64,000 bases of DNA from Pogonophryne albipinna (GCA_028583405.1 JAPTMU010000094.1:525654-589653), one strand, 5' to 3'. Shown: positions 1-14,417, counted from the first letter of the stretch. Notes: generated by a model from the sequence alone, not told the origin. Made by a program: numbers and translations.

Positions 1-861
1 CCACAATCCTTCTTGCTGTACTGTACGTTCTTATCCCAATGTTAGGGTGGGGGTGTGATTGGCACATTAAGCATACTGAGGAGTGGACGTTCCCGGCACA
101 AGATGAAGCAGAGGGGCTAAGAGTGCAATGATTATTGTTGCATTACAGTGGTTCTCATTGTAAGTGTAATTCTGTGGCTGATTGGTCTGAGAGTATTTCC
201 AGTGTAAGAGAACTCGGTAAAGGTTCAGGATGTGTCACATCTAATGTTACTGCACAAATTGTTCCGGACTGGAGAGCTTTAACTTCAGCTTCCTGGTCTA
301 CTACTTGACCTGAGTCATGAAAAGAATATTATTATTAAGTAATACCTGTTATCATGAACTTGAAAATGAATCACTTGCATTTTCTCACTTAATAAGTATA
401 GTATATTGTATGCTAGAATGAGAAATTATTACGTTTCAGCTTTATTGTCATTATACAACACCAGATTGACCAATGAAATGCAATTGTAGCCCCTTCCACG
501 CATCTCAGACACGCAAAAGGCCATATTATATTACACTATTAAGTATCTAAGAGTAGCAGTTTGGAAAGAAATACAATGAAAATTACGTTAAGATTAAGAT
601 CAATGTAGTCGAGAAAACACTTTTTTTTTAAGAATGGGAGTAATCAGCTTCTTTTGAAAATATAATGATAGCTTTAACTGTCCGTTTCCTGTGCATGTCA
701 TTATCTTTCCCGTTTGCTTGTGTGATTGTCCGCCTGTCTGATCATTTCACCTGCTTTCACCTGCCTTCTCTCTTGCCTGCCCTCTCAAACTTTGTCTTGT
801 ATATGTGATTAGTTCTGCTTGTATTTAAGTCCTCATTTTCTCATGGTCTTGACTCTTTACA
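1..861. other. Intergenic, no gene seen
   Basis: AT-rich sequence with no ORF or splice pattern I can support, and no recognised repeat. Confidence 0.6.
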
Positions 862-1199
862 GATCCGGCAGTGGCTCAGTCAGTAGGGGATTGGACTGTG
901 AGCCGTAGGGTTGCTGGTTCAAGTCCCGGACCAGACCTAAAAATGGAGTGTGGACTGCTACTTGTAGAGGTCCCAGTTCACCTCCTGCCCTGCCATGGTG
1001 CCTTGAGCAAGGCACCGGACAAGGCACCTTGCCCCCTCACTCCCATTGCTCCCCGGGCGCTGTACAATAGCTGCCCACTGCTCCTTGTACTAGACTCCTG
1101 CTACTAGGATGGGTTAAAAGCAGAGAACACATTTCACTGTGTGTGCTCTGCATGTGTGACCATTAAAGAGGGTTTCATCCCTCCCAATGTTATTATTAT
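862..1199 (+). repeat. tRNA-derived SINE
   Basis: The head (from gatccggcagtggctcag) has a box-A-like tggctcagtcagtagg and a box-B-like ggttcaagtcc at about 917-927, as in tRNA-derived Pol III promoters. A body of about 220 bp follows and it ends in a short ATT repeat (ttattattat). The whole unit is about 340 bp, the size of fish SINEs. It is not a functional tRNA: there is no convincing cloverleaf 3' half. Confidence 0.8.
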
Positions 1200-3887
1200 A
1201 GATCCTTGCACGTTGTTACTTCCCAAATGACTTGTTGGTTTTGCTTTGTCTCGCCTGTTCTGGATTCCTGATATAAAGGTATATCGTTCTGGTCCAATAA
1301 GTGTTCAATTTCTGCGACAATGCGGGTATGTTTGATTTTCTCACCTTCCTGTTTGTCAATGTATTCACACTCAGCAGGAACATCAGGGTTCAGAAACATC
1401 ATAAGCTAAAACTGAACCCCTCAGTAATCCATCATTATTGATCTGACTAAGACAGCCTTGTGCTTTCATATGAACACAGGGCAGAGGAGTCTAGTTGGTC
1501 ATGATGTGTCTCATCTTTCACTTCTTAATCTTTCTCTGTATGCTTGCTATGGTTTTGCCTATATTTATTATGCAGTTCTTTTGATAACAGCAAGTCTTCC
1601 TAATGGGGTGGGGGGACATTTCCATATCCCTCCCAGTAATAAACAGACTTCCAATTCACTAATGGTCTTGTCTTAAATCTGCAGAAATAGTGTACATTTG
1701 GACCACAAAATCTAAAGGCTCCATTTGCGATCCCCTGCTGTTAAAGCCCTGCGGAGCTGACACAATCTTTCATTTCCACTAATGAAAAATAAAAGGATGG
1801 AGGTGCTGGATGTGTTTTAAATTCCAGCAGGATGGGATATAACTTTATGAATAGATGAACAGATTTATAAAGTTAAAAAGTTGTCTTTTGTAAATGACCA
1901 CTTAGAAAATACTTAATTTAATCCATCACTGAGTAATTTTTATGTCAAAACACAATGTTAAAGGGATGACTATAATTACGTAATAAAGATTCCAACGAAA
2001 TTATAAAAAGCCGGAAGTATTTAAACTTTCAGCCTATCTCAGCCTAATTATGAAATAGTGTATGGAAATTAGAATATCGCTTATTTTGTGCCAATCATTC
2101 TCACAGAATAAGCTCTAATGTATTTTAATGTATTCATTAAGACAGCAGGGCACATTTAATCTGTCTTTTCACCGAGATCTTCATTATGCAGTGAGAAGTG
2201 TTCAAACACTTAGACATAAAGACCCTTTAAATGAATTTAAAAAGGAGTCAGATTATGTTTCTCTTGCCAATATTCAGTGATTTCTAAAATAAGACCCTAA
2301 TTACAGTACTTTGAACTTTATAAGGAGAATAACATCATCTTTTCTAAACTCTAGGGGTTAGGATTTCCCTAACTATAAAGTGTTTTGTGTTTCAGGCAAA
2401 TGTAGGTTCATTGGGTCCAAAACCTATTGTCCTACTGTTGTTTGTGTCCATTTTAATGTCAAAAAAGCCTATAAAGAGTATTTTCAAGTTGTAAAGCCAC
2501 GTATTATCACTTACAATCAGAATTAGGCAAAGAAGAAAGTTGAGAGAAATAAAAAAGTCCTTTTTAGACAATTATTTTTATGGCATTAATGTTAATCTAT
2601 ATACTGTAATTGTTGATGTCACAGGATTTTCTTTTAAACCAGGACCAAAGTGGTGGATCGAACAACTTTTAGACAGATAGACCTGGACACTTTGTAGAAA
2701 ATAAACATTGTGTCCTATTGTTGGTTTTTTGAGTCGACAACAACAAGCGTTTTTGTCTTGTGAAGAAAGGTTTGCTTGAACGCTCTGGCAGCTACATGGT
2801 AAATTAACCTTGTAGCTAACATTCACTTCATCAAATATGCTTACAATTCCACATGCATAGCGGGGAGGCACTGAATTATGGAAGAAAAAGTATCTCACCA
2901 ACATACTGTAAGAAGGATGGTTTGAAAAAGTATAAGCGATGTGAAGACGTTCTGAGAGCAGCAACAAACAGCGCAGAGGGAAAAATCCCCCTTGGAGAAT
3001 CGATGAAAAATGAAGTGTTATGTGAAAAGATCAGGTACAAGTGGAGCGAAATATCTAACCCGAGAACATCTGAGTAAACAAACTGCCAACTATAAACTAA
3101 AAAGACCCTAACCCAGGCATGAATAAAACAGAACAGAAGTCAGAGGAAATCATCTATTTCTACTTTAAGAGTAAAAAACAGGTTGCAGTACCTTAAAGTT
3201 AGTGTACTTTTGTTTTTATGACAGCAAGGGAACTCTAGTCTGAGTCTTGAACCAGCCTGAGTTGTTTTACAGTGTACCTTTCATGAGCCCAGAAGAACAC
3301 TATCAAAGCACTTTTCACCGTCTTTATTCTACCTCGCATTGCTTCTGCAGGAAAGGAGCTTTGGAGCTAAAATCCCCCTGGAAACCGCAGGGTTTAGTCT
3401 TTTGTTATTGAATTTTCCTCAAACCTTTGCAAAGGAATTAAAAGGAATCAACAGGAGATATTCCTCTATGACATTTACAGGAGATTTGAAGGTAATATTT
3501 GCTATAAAGGTGAATCAAAGTTACAGGAACAATCACGTCTGCACACAGAGACTCCGGGGATCTACTGATCCCACATCAGTTTGTAACCCTTTGATAACAC
3601 TGGAAGCAGACAAAGTGGTTGTGTTTAGTAAGGAACGTATTTACATTTGTAACCCATCACTGTGAAATGTCTTGAAAACCTCTGGAGAGATTGCTACTGA
3701 ATCTGGTGCAGATCTTCCTGTTGCCAAGGGGATGAATCTTTTTGATCTTCTGACATGTGCTCCAAGCGCAGGTTAAACTTGTCAACATTCTAGTGGAATA
3801 CTACGTTATCATCTACTGGATGAACTGGGGCAAAATGAAAGGTTATCTAGTCAGGAACAATGTTTTAACCCGAACAACGGGACATTA
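1200..3887. other. Intergenic, no gene seen
   Basis: AT-rich sequence with short scattered ORFs only, none with domain character or credible splice context. Confidence 0.55.
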
Positions 3888-4050
3888 CATTACATTTTAC
3901 TCAGCTGACACTTCCAGCTAAGTAAAGCAACTTACAATAAGTACACTTAACCATGAAGATGAAAACTGAAAACAGCAAGAATCCTGCATCCTAACTACAT
4001 TAGCTTTCAATAATGTGCTATTGCACTAGCTTTCAATAATCAAAACCCTT
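3888..4050 (+). repeat. Fragment of a MITE-like interspersed repeat
   Basis: Starts acattacattacattttactcagctgac and continues with a degenerate form of the tccaaagcgacttaca motif. It is related to the element start at 28529 in PARP4 intron 6, but more decayed. Confidence 0.5.
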
Positions 4051-7000
4051 CCAGGTGCTACTGTCCATACAGACATTGTTTGTTCTTTTATTAATTGGCC
4101 ACGACGCAGTGAAAACAGATGGGTTTTCGACAGGGATTGTGAGGACTTTCTGCTGTCCTGATATCAATGTGGAGCTTTTTGCACAATTTTGGAGCCTGGG
4201 TAGCAAACAGTTGTGTTTTGTTGAGGTGTCCCTGGGTCACACTTGCAATGAGGTAGAAGGTAGCCGATTGGCCGATATACAGCAAAGTGCACATGCTAGA
4301 GTGTTTGATTGAACAATCTCGATGTAGGATGGACATGATGTATTCACAGCAGGGTAGGGCAATTCCAGTATCTTTAAACCAGCCGGAACCATTATGTTTA
4401 TGGCACTATTTAATGTATTTTACCAATTTGTTAAGTATCATTTGCTGCATTTTTAGAAGAGCTTGAGACTCAAGATTTGTATTGCAAAAACTAATCTCTA
4501 TCCACTGTGCATATGACGAAAAAAACCTTTGAATCTTCTAATCTTGTCTGTTCATAAACCTCCCCATGTTCTCCTACACTACAACCTCCTACTCTCCTTT
4601 CACTGGCTCCTCAAATCCACTTCAAAACACCGGCCTATCCTGCTGTGAAAGAATTTTGTTAATGCAATCAGTCATACCTTAAACTATTCATGGGCTCCGT
4701 AGGGTATGGGGACATCATATTGTTGTGAAATTACGACATGTTTACAGATTCACAAGTGAAGACAGAAGGCAGGCAACTCTTCCAAAAAACAAGAATCTAA
4801 AGAAACCAAGCATGCCTGCAGCTCTCCGAGCCTTGCTGCTTTAAGGAGTTAAAACTTAGATACACATCAATTGCCGAAAGGATAAAAAGAGTGTTTTTTA
4901 GTAAGTACGTAGGAGGTTGTTTAAAGCAGGTATTCTCTGAAGATGAGGGAGTCATGAATAGCGAACAGCATTTCTTCTCTTAGCTCTCTATTCTGTACAG
5001 GGAAAGATGAGTATGTTCTGAACTCCACTCTCCACGTTGTATTTATTTTTTGTGCATTTGTTCACCCTGAAAATGTCAACTGAAAGTAACACATCGTTAT
5101 CTGGTTTTATGTATTTCCCATCTAGTTCAATTTTTACTTTTTCCAGAGCATGTTACACACCTTGGGTGCAATGTTTTCTTATCACCTCGGTCGCTATTTT
5201 ACAAACAATACACTGTAACTTTTAAATCAGTAAGGGATTGCTGCTCTCTTTGTTCAATATTGACCTTGGAGTTTGATATTAATACCACATCAGTGCTGTC
5301 TATGGACCTAATAGGGCCGAGTCTGATGATGAATGAGCACTCAGTACTGACCTATAAGGGGTAGGACACAATGGAGAGTAAAACAAAAAAGGAAACTAAC
5401 ATTTCAGCTCCCTTACCAACATAGCTTTAGGTGCTTTCCCACCTAACCTGTTTCCCAAAGTAAGCTTACATTTTATTGCATTTGTCAATTCGATACCAGT
5501 GGGTGATTTTAGCGTCAATTTAACAATTCAATACTATTAATATGAAGTAGGATCATTGTTTCCAGACTGTGCTGTTGGGAAATATTTAAATATATGACAT
5601 TTTTAGTTTGTGTTTTTCTCATTCAATGTGTAGGGTGAGACACACCATTTTGATTTGTTTGCACCTTTGTAGGGTGAAATTTGAATGTCTAAAAGTTGTA
5701 CTGACCAATTTACCCCTAAACAAGCAATACAAAATGTAAACTCAGAAAGCCAAACGGTTTGATTGTGGGATCTCAAGCATTGATTGTTCTTCATGCATTG
5801 CGTAAAAATGACTCAGCTTGCGTTGTGTCCTTCTCCATGTCCCACCCTTTTTAACGACACACCTATTTCTATCTGGCTTTAATCCGTACGTCCTTATTTA
5901 CGACATATGAGGTCCAGTTGCAATCTTGATAATAAATAATTTCTAAGTGAGCTCTTTGGGACAACCGGAGGAAATAAATAAAACCAAACAGTGGAGTAAA
6001 GTGCTGGATAAGAATAGATAGGGTAGCAGCGAGATTGCATCCATCAAAACTATTAAACAAACTAACTGTCAGTCCATCCTTGGGTTCATTCATTTATGAT
6101 AAGTTACTCTAAATAATTGATAACACATAATTAAGTGCGTCTTATAGTTGTGCTCTTATATATTTATTATAAGCTTCAGAAAACCTGTCGAAAAAAGGGT
6201 GTACACTTTCAAAGTCATCCTATTTTGTGGGCACCTGAACTAAACCTGAAATAACTCTGAGCAATGATGTGTTTTTATGAAAGAGGAGGGATAAGCCTGT
6301 GAGTGTCTGCAAGGACTTCAGTTTGACAGAAAGCAAAATAAATGAAAGTGCCTTAATGTGTGTTACAGTGAAAAACAGGCCGAATCGATTCGGCTGAAGT
6401 GAAACGCCAGGCGGTTTCACACCAAACCACTGGATTATTCTTCAGGGTCTGTTTATACTGTTTGAGCCGTGAAAGAACAAAAACAACTTGGTCCGGAGTG
6501 CCGCTTTTACTCAGCCCGAGTTAGGAGGATAGATGAACTAAATATCTTGTAGCAATCAATGAGTATCGATCAATCCCCTGAAATGCTTTTATTTCAGGCA
6601 TGCTATGGACCAAAGTGAAAAGTGGTTTGTAGTTAATAGAGAGAAAGTGTAGAAATAGGATACTGTGCTCTATGAAGCTGCTTTGTTTTCCTAATGACCT
6701 CTCTGAAAGGTCAATGCTGTTTTGGTTAATGAAACAGGAAATAAAAGAGAACGTTCTTCAAAGGCTCACGGTTGAGGCTCAAATCAATTTTTCAAAACAA
6801 ATTCATTTTCCGAAATGTAATTCAACAAAAAATTCCCATATCAAATATCCTTTAGCATTTTGTTTTCTTTGCGCAGAGACCAACAGCCAGATGTCTTGAA
6901 TTTAAACAGTTATATTGTATTACACAGTCGATTTTATTTATTGTAGTACAATCTGCACATTTGTACTTTAACGTCTTATTTTTATGTAAATATTTTTTAC

Positions 7001-9503
7001 TTTCTATGTTTAGAAATATATTTTATTTTATCTTTTTTTTTACATTCATGCTTTCACTTTTCTTCTTTTTATTATTGCAACTATCAAAATTTTCCCGGGA
7101 TAAATAAAATATTCGGATTCAGATCAAGTCAATATTAACATTTAGCAACATTTCTTAATTTATTTTTCCTCTGTATGGTGAAAATAATCCGTAATATGGG
7201 CGGTATTATGTTTCCTATAAAATGGAGAGATTTTCTATTGCAAATTAGTGGTAACTGCATGTAACGTCTTCTTTTTAAACCAATAATATATATTATACAG
7301 CTCAAACACCTGTGCAAATGTATGGTATTTAATCACATTGCTCCTTTGATTGTATATGCAATCAAACCACCTCTAAAATTTCCCTCAGATTCACCTTGAG
7401 TGAAATAACCAAAGGATGGCACCTTTTAAGACGCTATTTAGTATGAATTGTGGAGAAGTTCTCTAGAAATTGGCCAGAAAATATGTCAAACAGATGAAGT
7501 CAAGTAACAGCCAGTTTAGGTTTTTCTTTTATCTAAACTATATTGTTTCGAGCATTTGAAGTGCATTTTTTATCTGTGATTTGGTCAATGTTTGTTGTGG
7601 TACAATATGTAATCAACACCAAGAGCAAATGGTCCACTAATATAGAATTCAGGTTCAGTTATTATTTAAAAGACTGTAACATTAACACAGAAGCATTGCA
7701 AATAGAAGCTGTAGCAATGCAAATCAATCTAGCGGCTGAGATATTAGATCAGTAGCGTAACAGGAGGATGGTGCATGGTGAGAGCAGCATGAAATTAGAT
7801 TTCAGGAAGGCAGCACCAGTGAAAGTGACTGGCTTCAGTCACAATCTCTGAAAGCAGAGAGAAATATGAGGATCATTCACCTTGTAGGAGATCTTTCCGA
7901 GGCTTTAGCTTTATGAGCTGTCAAGGGAAAGAAAGGAAAGACAGAAAAAACTCTTTGGACAAGGTCTGATCTCATCTACCTGAAAGCATGGCTTTTTTAC
8001 TATCAATCAAAATACTTTATAATCCAAGGGGGGATTTACGCTTTGTGACGGTTGAACCATATTATTATATTTCATTGAGAGATTAGAAAGTTTAGTTTAA
8101 TTTGTTTCACAAACGGTTAGAATATGAAAGTGAAATGGGACACCCTGTTAAGCTATCTGAAACAAATGGTATTAAATATAAAGTTACCTTTCACATTATC
8201 TTTGTTTGAGAAGTACATTTTGATTAAAAAAGGATTTTATTGACTTAAAATTGACCGTATTGCTTCTGCTTAGATAAAAATACTCCAAACCACGGTGTAC
8301 CAATGGCTGGAACTGCGACAACAATTGATAACCTAAAACAAATGGCAGCACTGATCGAGGTTTACTGTAACGGTCCAAGTCTGTTCACAATTTCTTACGC
8401 ACTTTAAGTCCTTAAACAATGCCAGAATAGCCCAACTTGTTCCCGTTAGTGTTCACTTCCAGTCTGTCTTCTTCTGTTGATTTCTCTGACGTCCAACGCT
8501 CTGTCTTTTGTCCTCTTTCCTTCTCTCCCTTCATCCTCCTTAGCAACGGTCATTATTTTGCTTGCAGCGGTGTGTTATCGAGTATTAACATCCTCTCAAA
8601 TGTCCAAATTGACCAATCGAAATCGAGTATTCAACTAAGCCTTGTAATAAACTGAGGTAACCGAACAACACACAATGTGGTGCCTGTACCACAAAGTGAG
8701 ATAATTGGGTGGACAAACTCTGGTTTTATAGGAGTAGATTACCATGGTTACCAGAGTATATCACCATGGTTACCGGGGGAATATTGCACAGTTAGCCTGC
8801 TACCAGAACAAGCTAACTTCAGAGGATGTGCTCAAAACCTGCCAACATATGGACTACTTTCTACCTAAAGGTGGATTTGGTTTGCAGTAGGTCAGTCATC
8901 CATCCTGAAGAAAATAGACAGACATGATAAAACTCAAGGCTCCAATATTCACTAAACCACTAAAACAAAGTGAAAAGGAATTGCTTCTTCTCCTCAAAGT
9001 TGCCTTGACTCTTTTCATTTAAGTGATGGCTGCTGGAACAATGCTGTTTTAGTGCTGCTTTGTGTAGAAGGTAAAAGCTGAAATCCACTCTGCAGAAGGT
9101 ACAAATAAAAAGTAAATGTATTAGATATAGGTATATAAATGTAATGCTGGTTAAAATCTCCTGGAGCCTGTAACTGTAACAGAGACATACTGGATGAGAT
9201 GGGCTGATTTTCCCACTTGTTCTGACTCATATTTGTATAGAGGATTAAAAAAAAGGGCGAAAGCACACATCCTCGATGGGGGCTAGGCGAGAAGCAAACT
9301 TAGTCAAACAATCCAATTTACTTTAACCTATAGTTTAAAAGACAGCCCAAAATGTTAAACTATAGATTAAAACATTGCAAAAAGCTATCTAGGTAAAATA
9401 AAGTGTTTTCATTTGTTTAAAGCAGAGAATAAAACAACAAATTGAAGTACCAATATATGTATTTCCTTCTAAGTTCCAAGTAAGTTTAGGCGAACCTCCC
9501 CAA
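4051..9503. other. Intergenic, no gene seen
   Basis: About 5.4 kb of AT-rich sequence without a supported gene. One small feature is two copies of accatggttacc at 8741-8752 and 8763-8774, described under findings. Confidence 0.5.
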
Positions 9504-9606
9504 CACACTTTTTGACCATTAAAGCATATCAAGATGTCACAGTAGAGGCAAAAAATACAAATATAAACCTGTAAATGAGCAGAATAGGGCCCCTTTAAGT
9601 ACCGAT
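9504..9606 (-). repeat. MITE fragment, inverted copy of the 12099 element
   Basis: Its reverse complement (ttaaaggggccctattctgc, then a conserved middle with cctctactgtgacat and tttaatggtcaaaaag) aligns with 12099-12220. The terminal TTAA plus AGGG suggests a TTAA-targeting MITE (piggyBac or Kolobok type). Family assignment is inferred. Confidence 0.55.
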
Positions 9607-10204
9607 CACTAACAATATACAGATATTTTATAGATAGTCAAATCATAATGCTGTTCAAGACACTCCATGTGTCACTACAGTAGACTGTCGTAATGGCAAT
9701 TATATCTGCATTTTAATTGCCATAGTCTCTCACAATGTTGAGGCTTCTTCTCTATGTGATTGCACCTCAGGGAAATAAACACATATACAGTATAACATCT
9801 TGTGTCTTTTATTAGAAATCTGCACATTTTAAAATATAACATGATGATTATAAAAGCAGCATGTCAGAAAGACCTCATCACTTATTTTCCTCTCCGTGTT
9901 TTGACAGTCTGAAATGACTTTTTATGTACATCACGTATTCATAACGAATTGTTCTTTACACATAATATCAAAGAAATATGCACTCCATATAAAACAAATG
10001 TATAGCCTTTGATTTACTTTAATATGTATTAGATATATAATGTCTCTACAGTTTTTTTACTACTATAGTTTAATTATAATAATTAACCTTTCAATATCAA
10101 TTTTGATGTTGATTTTTACACCACATGTATCTACAGTACGTCTAATTAAATATCAGATTTAATTAATGGTGTTTAGGATATCATGTGTGTTTAACAAGTT
10201 TGCC

Positions 10205-10739
10205 TCTACTAGATTAACTGCTAGAATCCACTTCAAGACACTGGTACTTGCGTACCATGCTGCGAATGGATCTGGCCCTTCCTACATCCAGGACATGGTT
10301 AAACCGTACACCCCAGCACGTGCACTCCGCTCTGCATCAACCAAACGGCTCGCTGCACCCACACTGCGAGGGGGACCCAAGTTCCCATCAGCAAAAACAC
10401 GTGGGTTTGCTATCCTGGCTCCAAAATGGTGGAATGAGCTCCCCATTGTCATCAGGACAGCAGAAAGCTTACACACCTTCCGGCGCAGACTGAAAACTCA
10501 ACTCTTTCGACTCCACTTCAAGCGATAGAATTATTAACAAAGCACTTATATACTAATAAAGGACTGGCTTATCTAAAGCCAGTTGAGTAGCACTTGAAAT
10601 GTTTTTGCTCTATGAAACCTGAGGTACTTATATGATTCTGTTTTCTTCAAGTTTGTATTTTGTTGGTCGAACGCACTTATTGTAAGTCGCTTTGGATAAA
10701 AGCGTCAGCTAAATGCAATGTAATGTAATGTAATGTAAT
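10205..10739 (+). mobile_element. 5'-truncated L2/CR1-like non-LTR retrotransposon 3' end
   Basis: Frame ending in a stop at 10526-10528 encodes the far C-terminus of a LINE reverse-transcriptase protein (FKTLVLAYHAANGSGPSYI..., WWNELP, RRLKTQLFRLHF). A 3' UTR follows with gtaagtcgctttggataaaa and a tail of aatgt repeats (10718-10738), the terminal repeat type of L2-like LINEs. The 5' end is missing, so it is a dead copy. The frame extends upstream to 10166 through what is probably flanking sequence. Confidence 0.8.
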
Positions 10740-12098
10740 TAACTCAACTGGATTAAAAAAAAAAACTGAGAAAACAGAACCATTTAATAACCAGCTTTGT
10801 TTTACCAGTTACCTTGTTTGGGAAGTAACAGATTACATTTAATGGGATTACGTAATGAGACAAAAAAAAAGGTAATTCTCTTGCAGTTACATTAAGAAAA
10901 TACGTAATTAGATAACTGTTACGTTTTCCAAAAGATGGGGATTGAAATGTTACTAAACATCTAAAAAAGAACATATTGTGTAAACCTACAGTACTGCCTG
11001 AATCTGCTTCATGGTTTTCACTTTCTTTGGTTCATTTGTTCCTTTTTTATTCAGTAGGTGAACTGAAAATCGTGTGTGTAAGCTTAACTGTATGTATTAA
11101 ACTAAAACAGATAATTTTCTTTTAGCTCAAATTGTATTTGTGCTTTTTAAAACTGTAGTATGACATTTGCCCATGTGTTTCATTGTTGGTGTTTACGGAG
11201 GCAGGTTTTCCTATAAATAAAAAGGACATATTTTGTTATACTAAATATCTGGTTTCTTCTTTTCTAAGGTTACATTGTTCTCTTGTCTTACATAATACAC
11301 GTTATGGAGTTAACTAGTAATTGTAAAGGAATACAATTTTACAGGAACCTTCCCAACCATGGTGCTTATTCATAACGGCCAATATTAAGCCAGATAACCA
11401 AACAAAGAGCCAGACTATACATGGTAATGGCACTAGGTCCGAGTTAACTGCAGCCAAAGATCAATGCAACGGAAAAAAAAGTATAACATTGTTGAAATAC
11501 TTATTGTAGTTTAGTCGTATAATCGCTTTCCAGTCCTCCAATGTTAACTACAGTTATCGACAGTCTGTTAATTAATGGGACGCATATTGTCAACATTTAT
11601 GAAGTGAACTGCTTTCACACCCACAGGCGAGGCAAACTGTATCGAATTTTGTTTATTATGTCAGGAGCCATTAATTTGCTGCCAGCTTTATATTGAATAT
11701 GTTATCAGAAACCTGGCAAGCGAGAGAGAGGGAAGACAAAATCAGCCAATTTAATACTGTTTGGCAAGCGGAGTCAGATTTTACCGCTCGCTGGGCTTTT
11801 GTTTGACTGGAAATCTCTGAAATGAGTTTGAGGGACCTCATTTTCCTGAGGTGTTTGCACCTGTACCTTAATTGTATCTACTGTGCTTTCATTAGTGCTC
11901 CATGATGCAGAACTGCAATTGGCGTGGGATAATTTTCTGTTTTCTGATAAGGAAGCTCATTGTCTGTTAACATGCTCTGAGTCCAAGGCAAACGCTTTTC
12001 AGTTATAAATGACAAACTCGAGTTCAGCTCACGTAAACATTCCTTTCAATTCAAGCTAATGGTGGATAGAGGTCACGATCATTTTATGAAATAGATGC
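10740..12098. other. Intergenic, no gene seen
   Basis: AT-rich. 10810-10930 has a run of aagtaacagattac / gattacgtaatgag motifs that may be a decayed MITE; otherwise nothing recognised. Confidence 0.45.
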
Positions 12099-12310
12099 TT
12101 AAAGGGAACCTGTTATGCACATTTTCAGGTTCATATTTATATTGTGTGTCTCTACTGTGACATGTTTACACACTTTAATGTTCAAAAAGGTCTTTATTTG
12201 TTTCATTCTGAGGAGAAATATAATAAATGTCCCACCTCTTAGCCTATCATGAACATTGTGTTGGAGCACTAGCATGGTTACATAGTGATGTCACTATGTT
12301 ACAGAGGTAA
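12099..12310 (+). repeat. TTAA-type MITE
   Basis: Starts ttaaagggaacctgttatgc and shares about 100 bp with the inverted copy at 9504-9606. Only one terminus is clear; the other may run to the edge of the (TG)n array. Confidence 0.55.
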
Positions 12311-12313
12311 ACA

Positions 12314-12314
<1 letters not shown>

Positions 12315-12384
<70 letters not shown>
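12315..12384. repeat. (TG)35 microsatellite
   Basis: Uninterrupted TG dinucleotide run of about 70 bp, directly touching the transposon-like end at 12385. Confidence 0.95.
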
Positions 12385-12387
<3 letters not shown>

Positions 12388-14350
12388 AGACGTGCACACA
12401 TAGACTCTAGGTAGTGCTTGAGCACCTGCCCGTTTTGCCCTCTGGACAGCAATGTGCCCTTTTTTTCCAGTTTTTTTTTTTTTCCAGTGTACTGTATGTG
12501 GCTCATGGTAACATCGATCAATTCTGGATTAAAAGCTTCTAATATATACTACAATGTCCCAAATGCGCGTTGTAATTTTGTCAGACATCCCCACACGTGC
12601 CCCACGGCACTCCCGTACGTGCCCTGGCTGCAGCCCCTCCCTTCCCTGCTCTCAACGTGAACGCGCAGCGCGCAGAGCTGACAGTCAGTCACTCAGTCAG
12701 ACAGGCCACGGCGGGTGTGTGGTGCAGCAGCACGCAGCAACACGATTAAAAGTGCCCTAGTGACGACCAAGTAAGTAACCACCAGGTAACAAATACAACA
12801 AGTGTATTGTTTAATCCCCTAAATCAGATGCCAAACTAAACTATACAGGGTTCGTACGGTCATTGAAAACCTGGAAAAGTCATGGAAATTCAAAATGCAA
12901 ATTCCAGGCCCTGGAAAAGTTATGGAAAACAATATTTTTCCCAAAGTTTTGGAAAAGTCATGGAAATGTAACTAAAGTTGCGTCAAATATAATTTACATT
13001 TTATCTAATCGCCGAAATAATCTGCGGTCGCGAGCTGTTATGTGCCATCATGACGCGCATGGTGTTATTTTTTAATATATGAAGCGCGAGCTGTGTGCTC
13101 GAGTCTTCTTGCCTGTCGGGCCGGATGAACTCTGCTGCTCCGGGATGAGGGTCAGCTACATTATCTACGGTGTGTTCATTAAATGTGCGGCGTCACTGTG
13201 GCACAGACTGAGCCGCTGGTGAACAGCTGTTAGAACGAGCCGTTCAGAGCAGAGCGGCAGTTTTTCTGTCGCAATATCATTTAAGGAATCGTTGAGCTAG
13301 CTAGCTAGCTAGCATTGTCACTATCTGCTAACGTTAGCTTTAGCCTTCGTTTTCTAATAGTTTTTTTCATAGGCTATAAACAGAGGTGGTATAAGTATAG
13401 AGATTGTACTAGAGTAAAAGTAGAAGTACTCAGATCTTGTACTTAATAAAAGTAGAAGTACTCAGATCTTGTACTTGAGTAAAAGTAGAAGTACCAGAGT
13501 GTAGGAATACTCTGTTACAGTAAACGTCTTGCATTCAAAATGTTCCTCAAGTGAAAGTAGAAAAGTATTATAAAAATACACAGAAGCATGAAGATACATT
13601 TTCAAAATGCTCAACAGTGCTGCCAAAATTATAAACTGACTGCTACACAATTAAAATAAATGCTTTTATATATTTCTATTAGATGTAACTCTTTGGCGTT
13701 TCTGTTATTATTACCTGCTGCTTTAGTTGTTCTGACTGCTAAAATCCTGTTATTCCTCATTTTAAAGCCGATATTCCGTGGGGTCGGGGGGCTTGGATCC
13801 TTGTCACCTTTTTCATACCTGATGAGTTTGCATCCCTGACTACAGTTGCTTTAGCGTGTAGAAGTTAGTAAGCCTACTATTTGATTTGTTTTAGATAGGC
13901 ATCTGCATCAGACAGCATATGGTTATTGAAATAAATATATATGCAATTACGACATACAAGATGTGCCTTTAATAAATCTCACACTACTAAGGCAGCCGGC
14001 GGTTCCACCAGGGGCGTCAATCCCGGGGGGGGGGGTTTCAGATTGGACCCCCCTAAGTCATTTAGAATAATAAAAATAAATGTTAAAATAATATTTTTTT
14101 TGATAATAAATCAGTAAAATCAGGCAAAAATAAGAATTAAATAACATAACCCTAACCCTAAAACCGAAATAAAGTAACCAAAAACCGAAAAGAAACTAAC
14201 AAAATCCGCCATTATCCGGCACATTTTTGCACACAATTTCGGAGCGCACAATTTCGGAGCGCACAATTTCGGCGCGACCGCCACAACGACTCAGAAGGTG
14301 CCCTTTTTTTTTCTCTTGAGCACCTGCCCCTATAAATGTCTGTGCACGCC

Positions 14351-14354
<4 letters not shown>
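12385..14354. mobile_element. Degraded DNA-transposon-like composite between two (TG)n arrays
   Basis: Left end cagagacgtgcacacat and right end (reverse complement) cagtggcgtgcacagacat form imperfect terminal inverted repeats. Both ends abut TG arrays. Inside are other pieces: cagggttcgtacgg plus repeated ctggaaaagtcatgg (12850-12975), a GC-rich stretch (13085-13270), agtaaaagtagaagtactcaga repeats (13385-13560), a GCTA run near 13298, and short telomere-like ccctaaccctaa (about 14151). No transposase frame survives. The hAT type is suspected from the CAG ends only. Confidence 0.5.

Positions 14355-14416
<62 letters not shown>
14355..14416. repeat. (TG)n microsatellite
   Basis: Pure TG run of about 62 bp between two repeat elements. 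Confidence 0.95.

Positions 14417-14417
<1 letters not shown>

Noticed and set aside
862..935. Possible tRNA gene
   Set aside because: Box A and B are present but the sequence continues into a SINE body; no mature tRNA fold. The same holds for 56087-56160.
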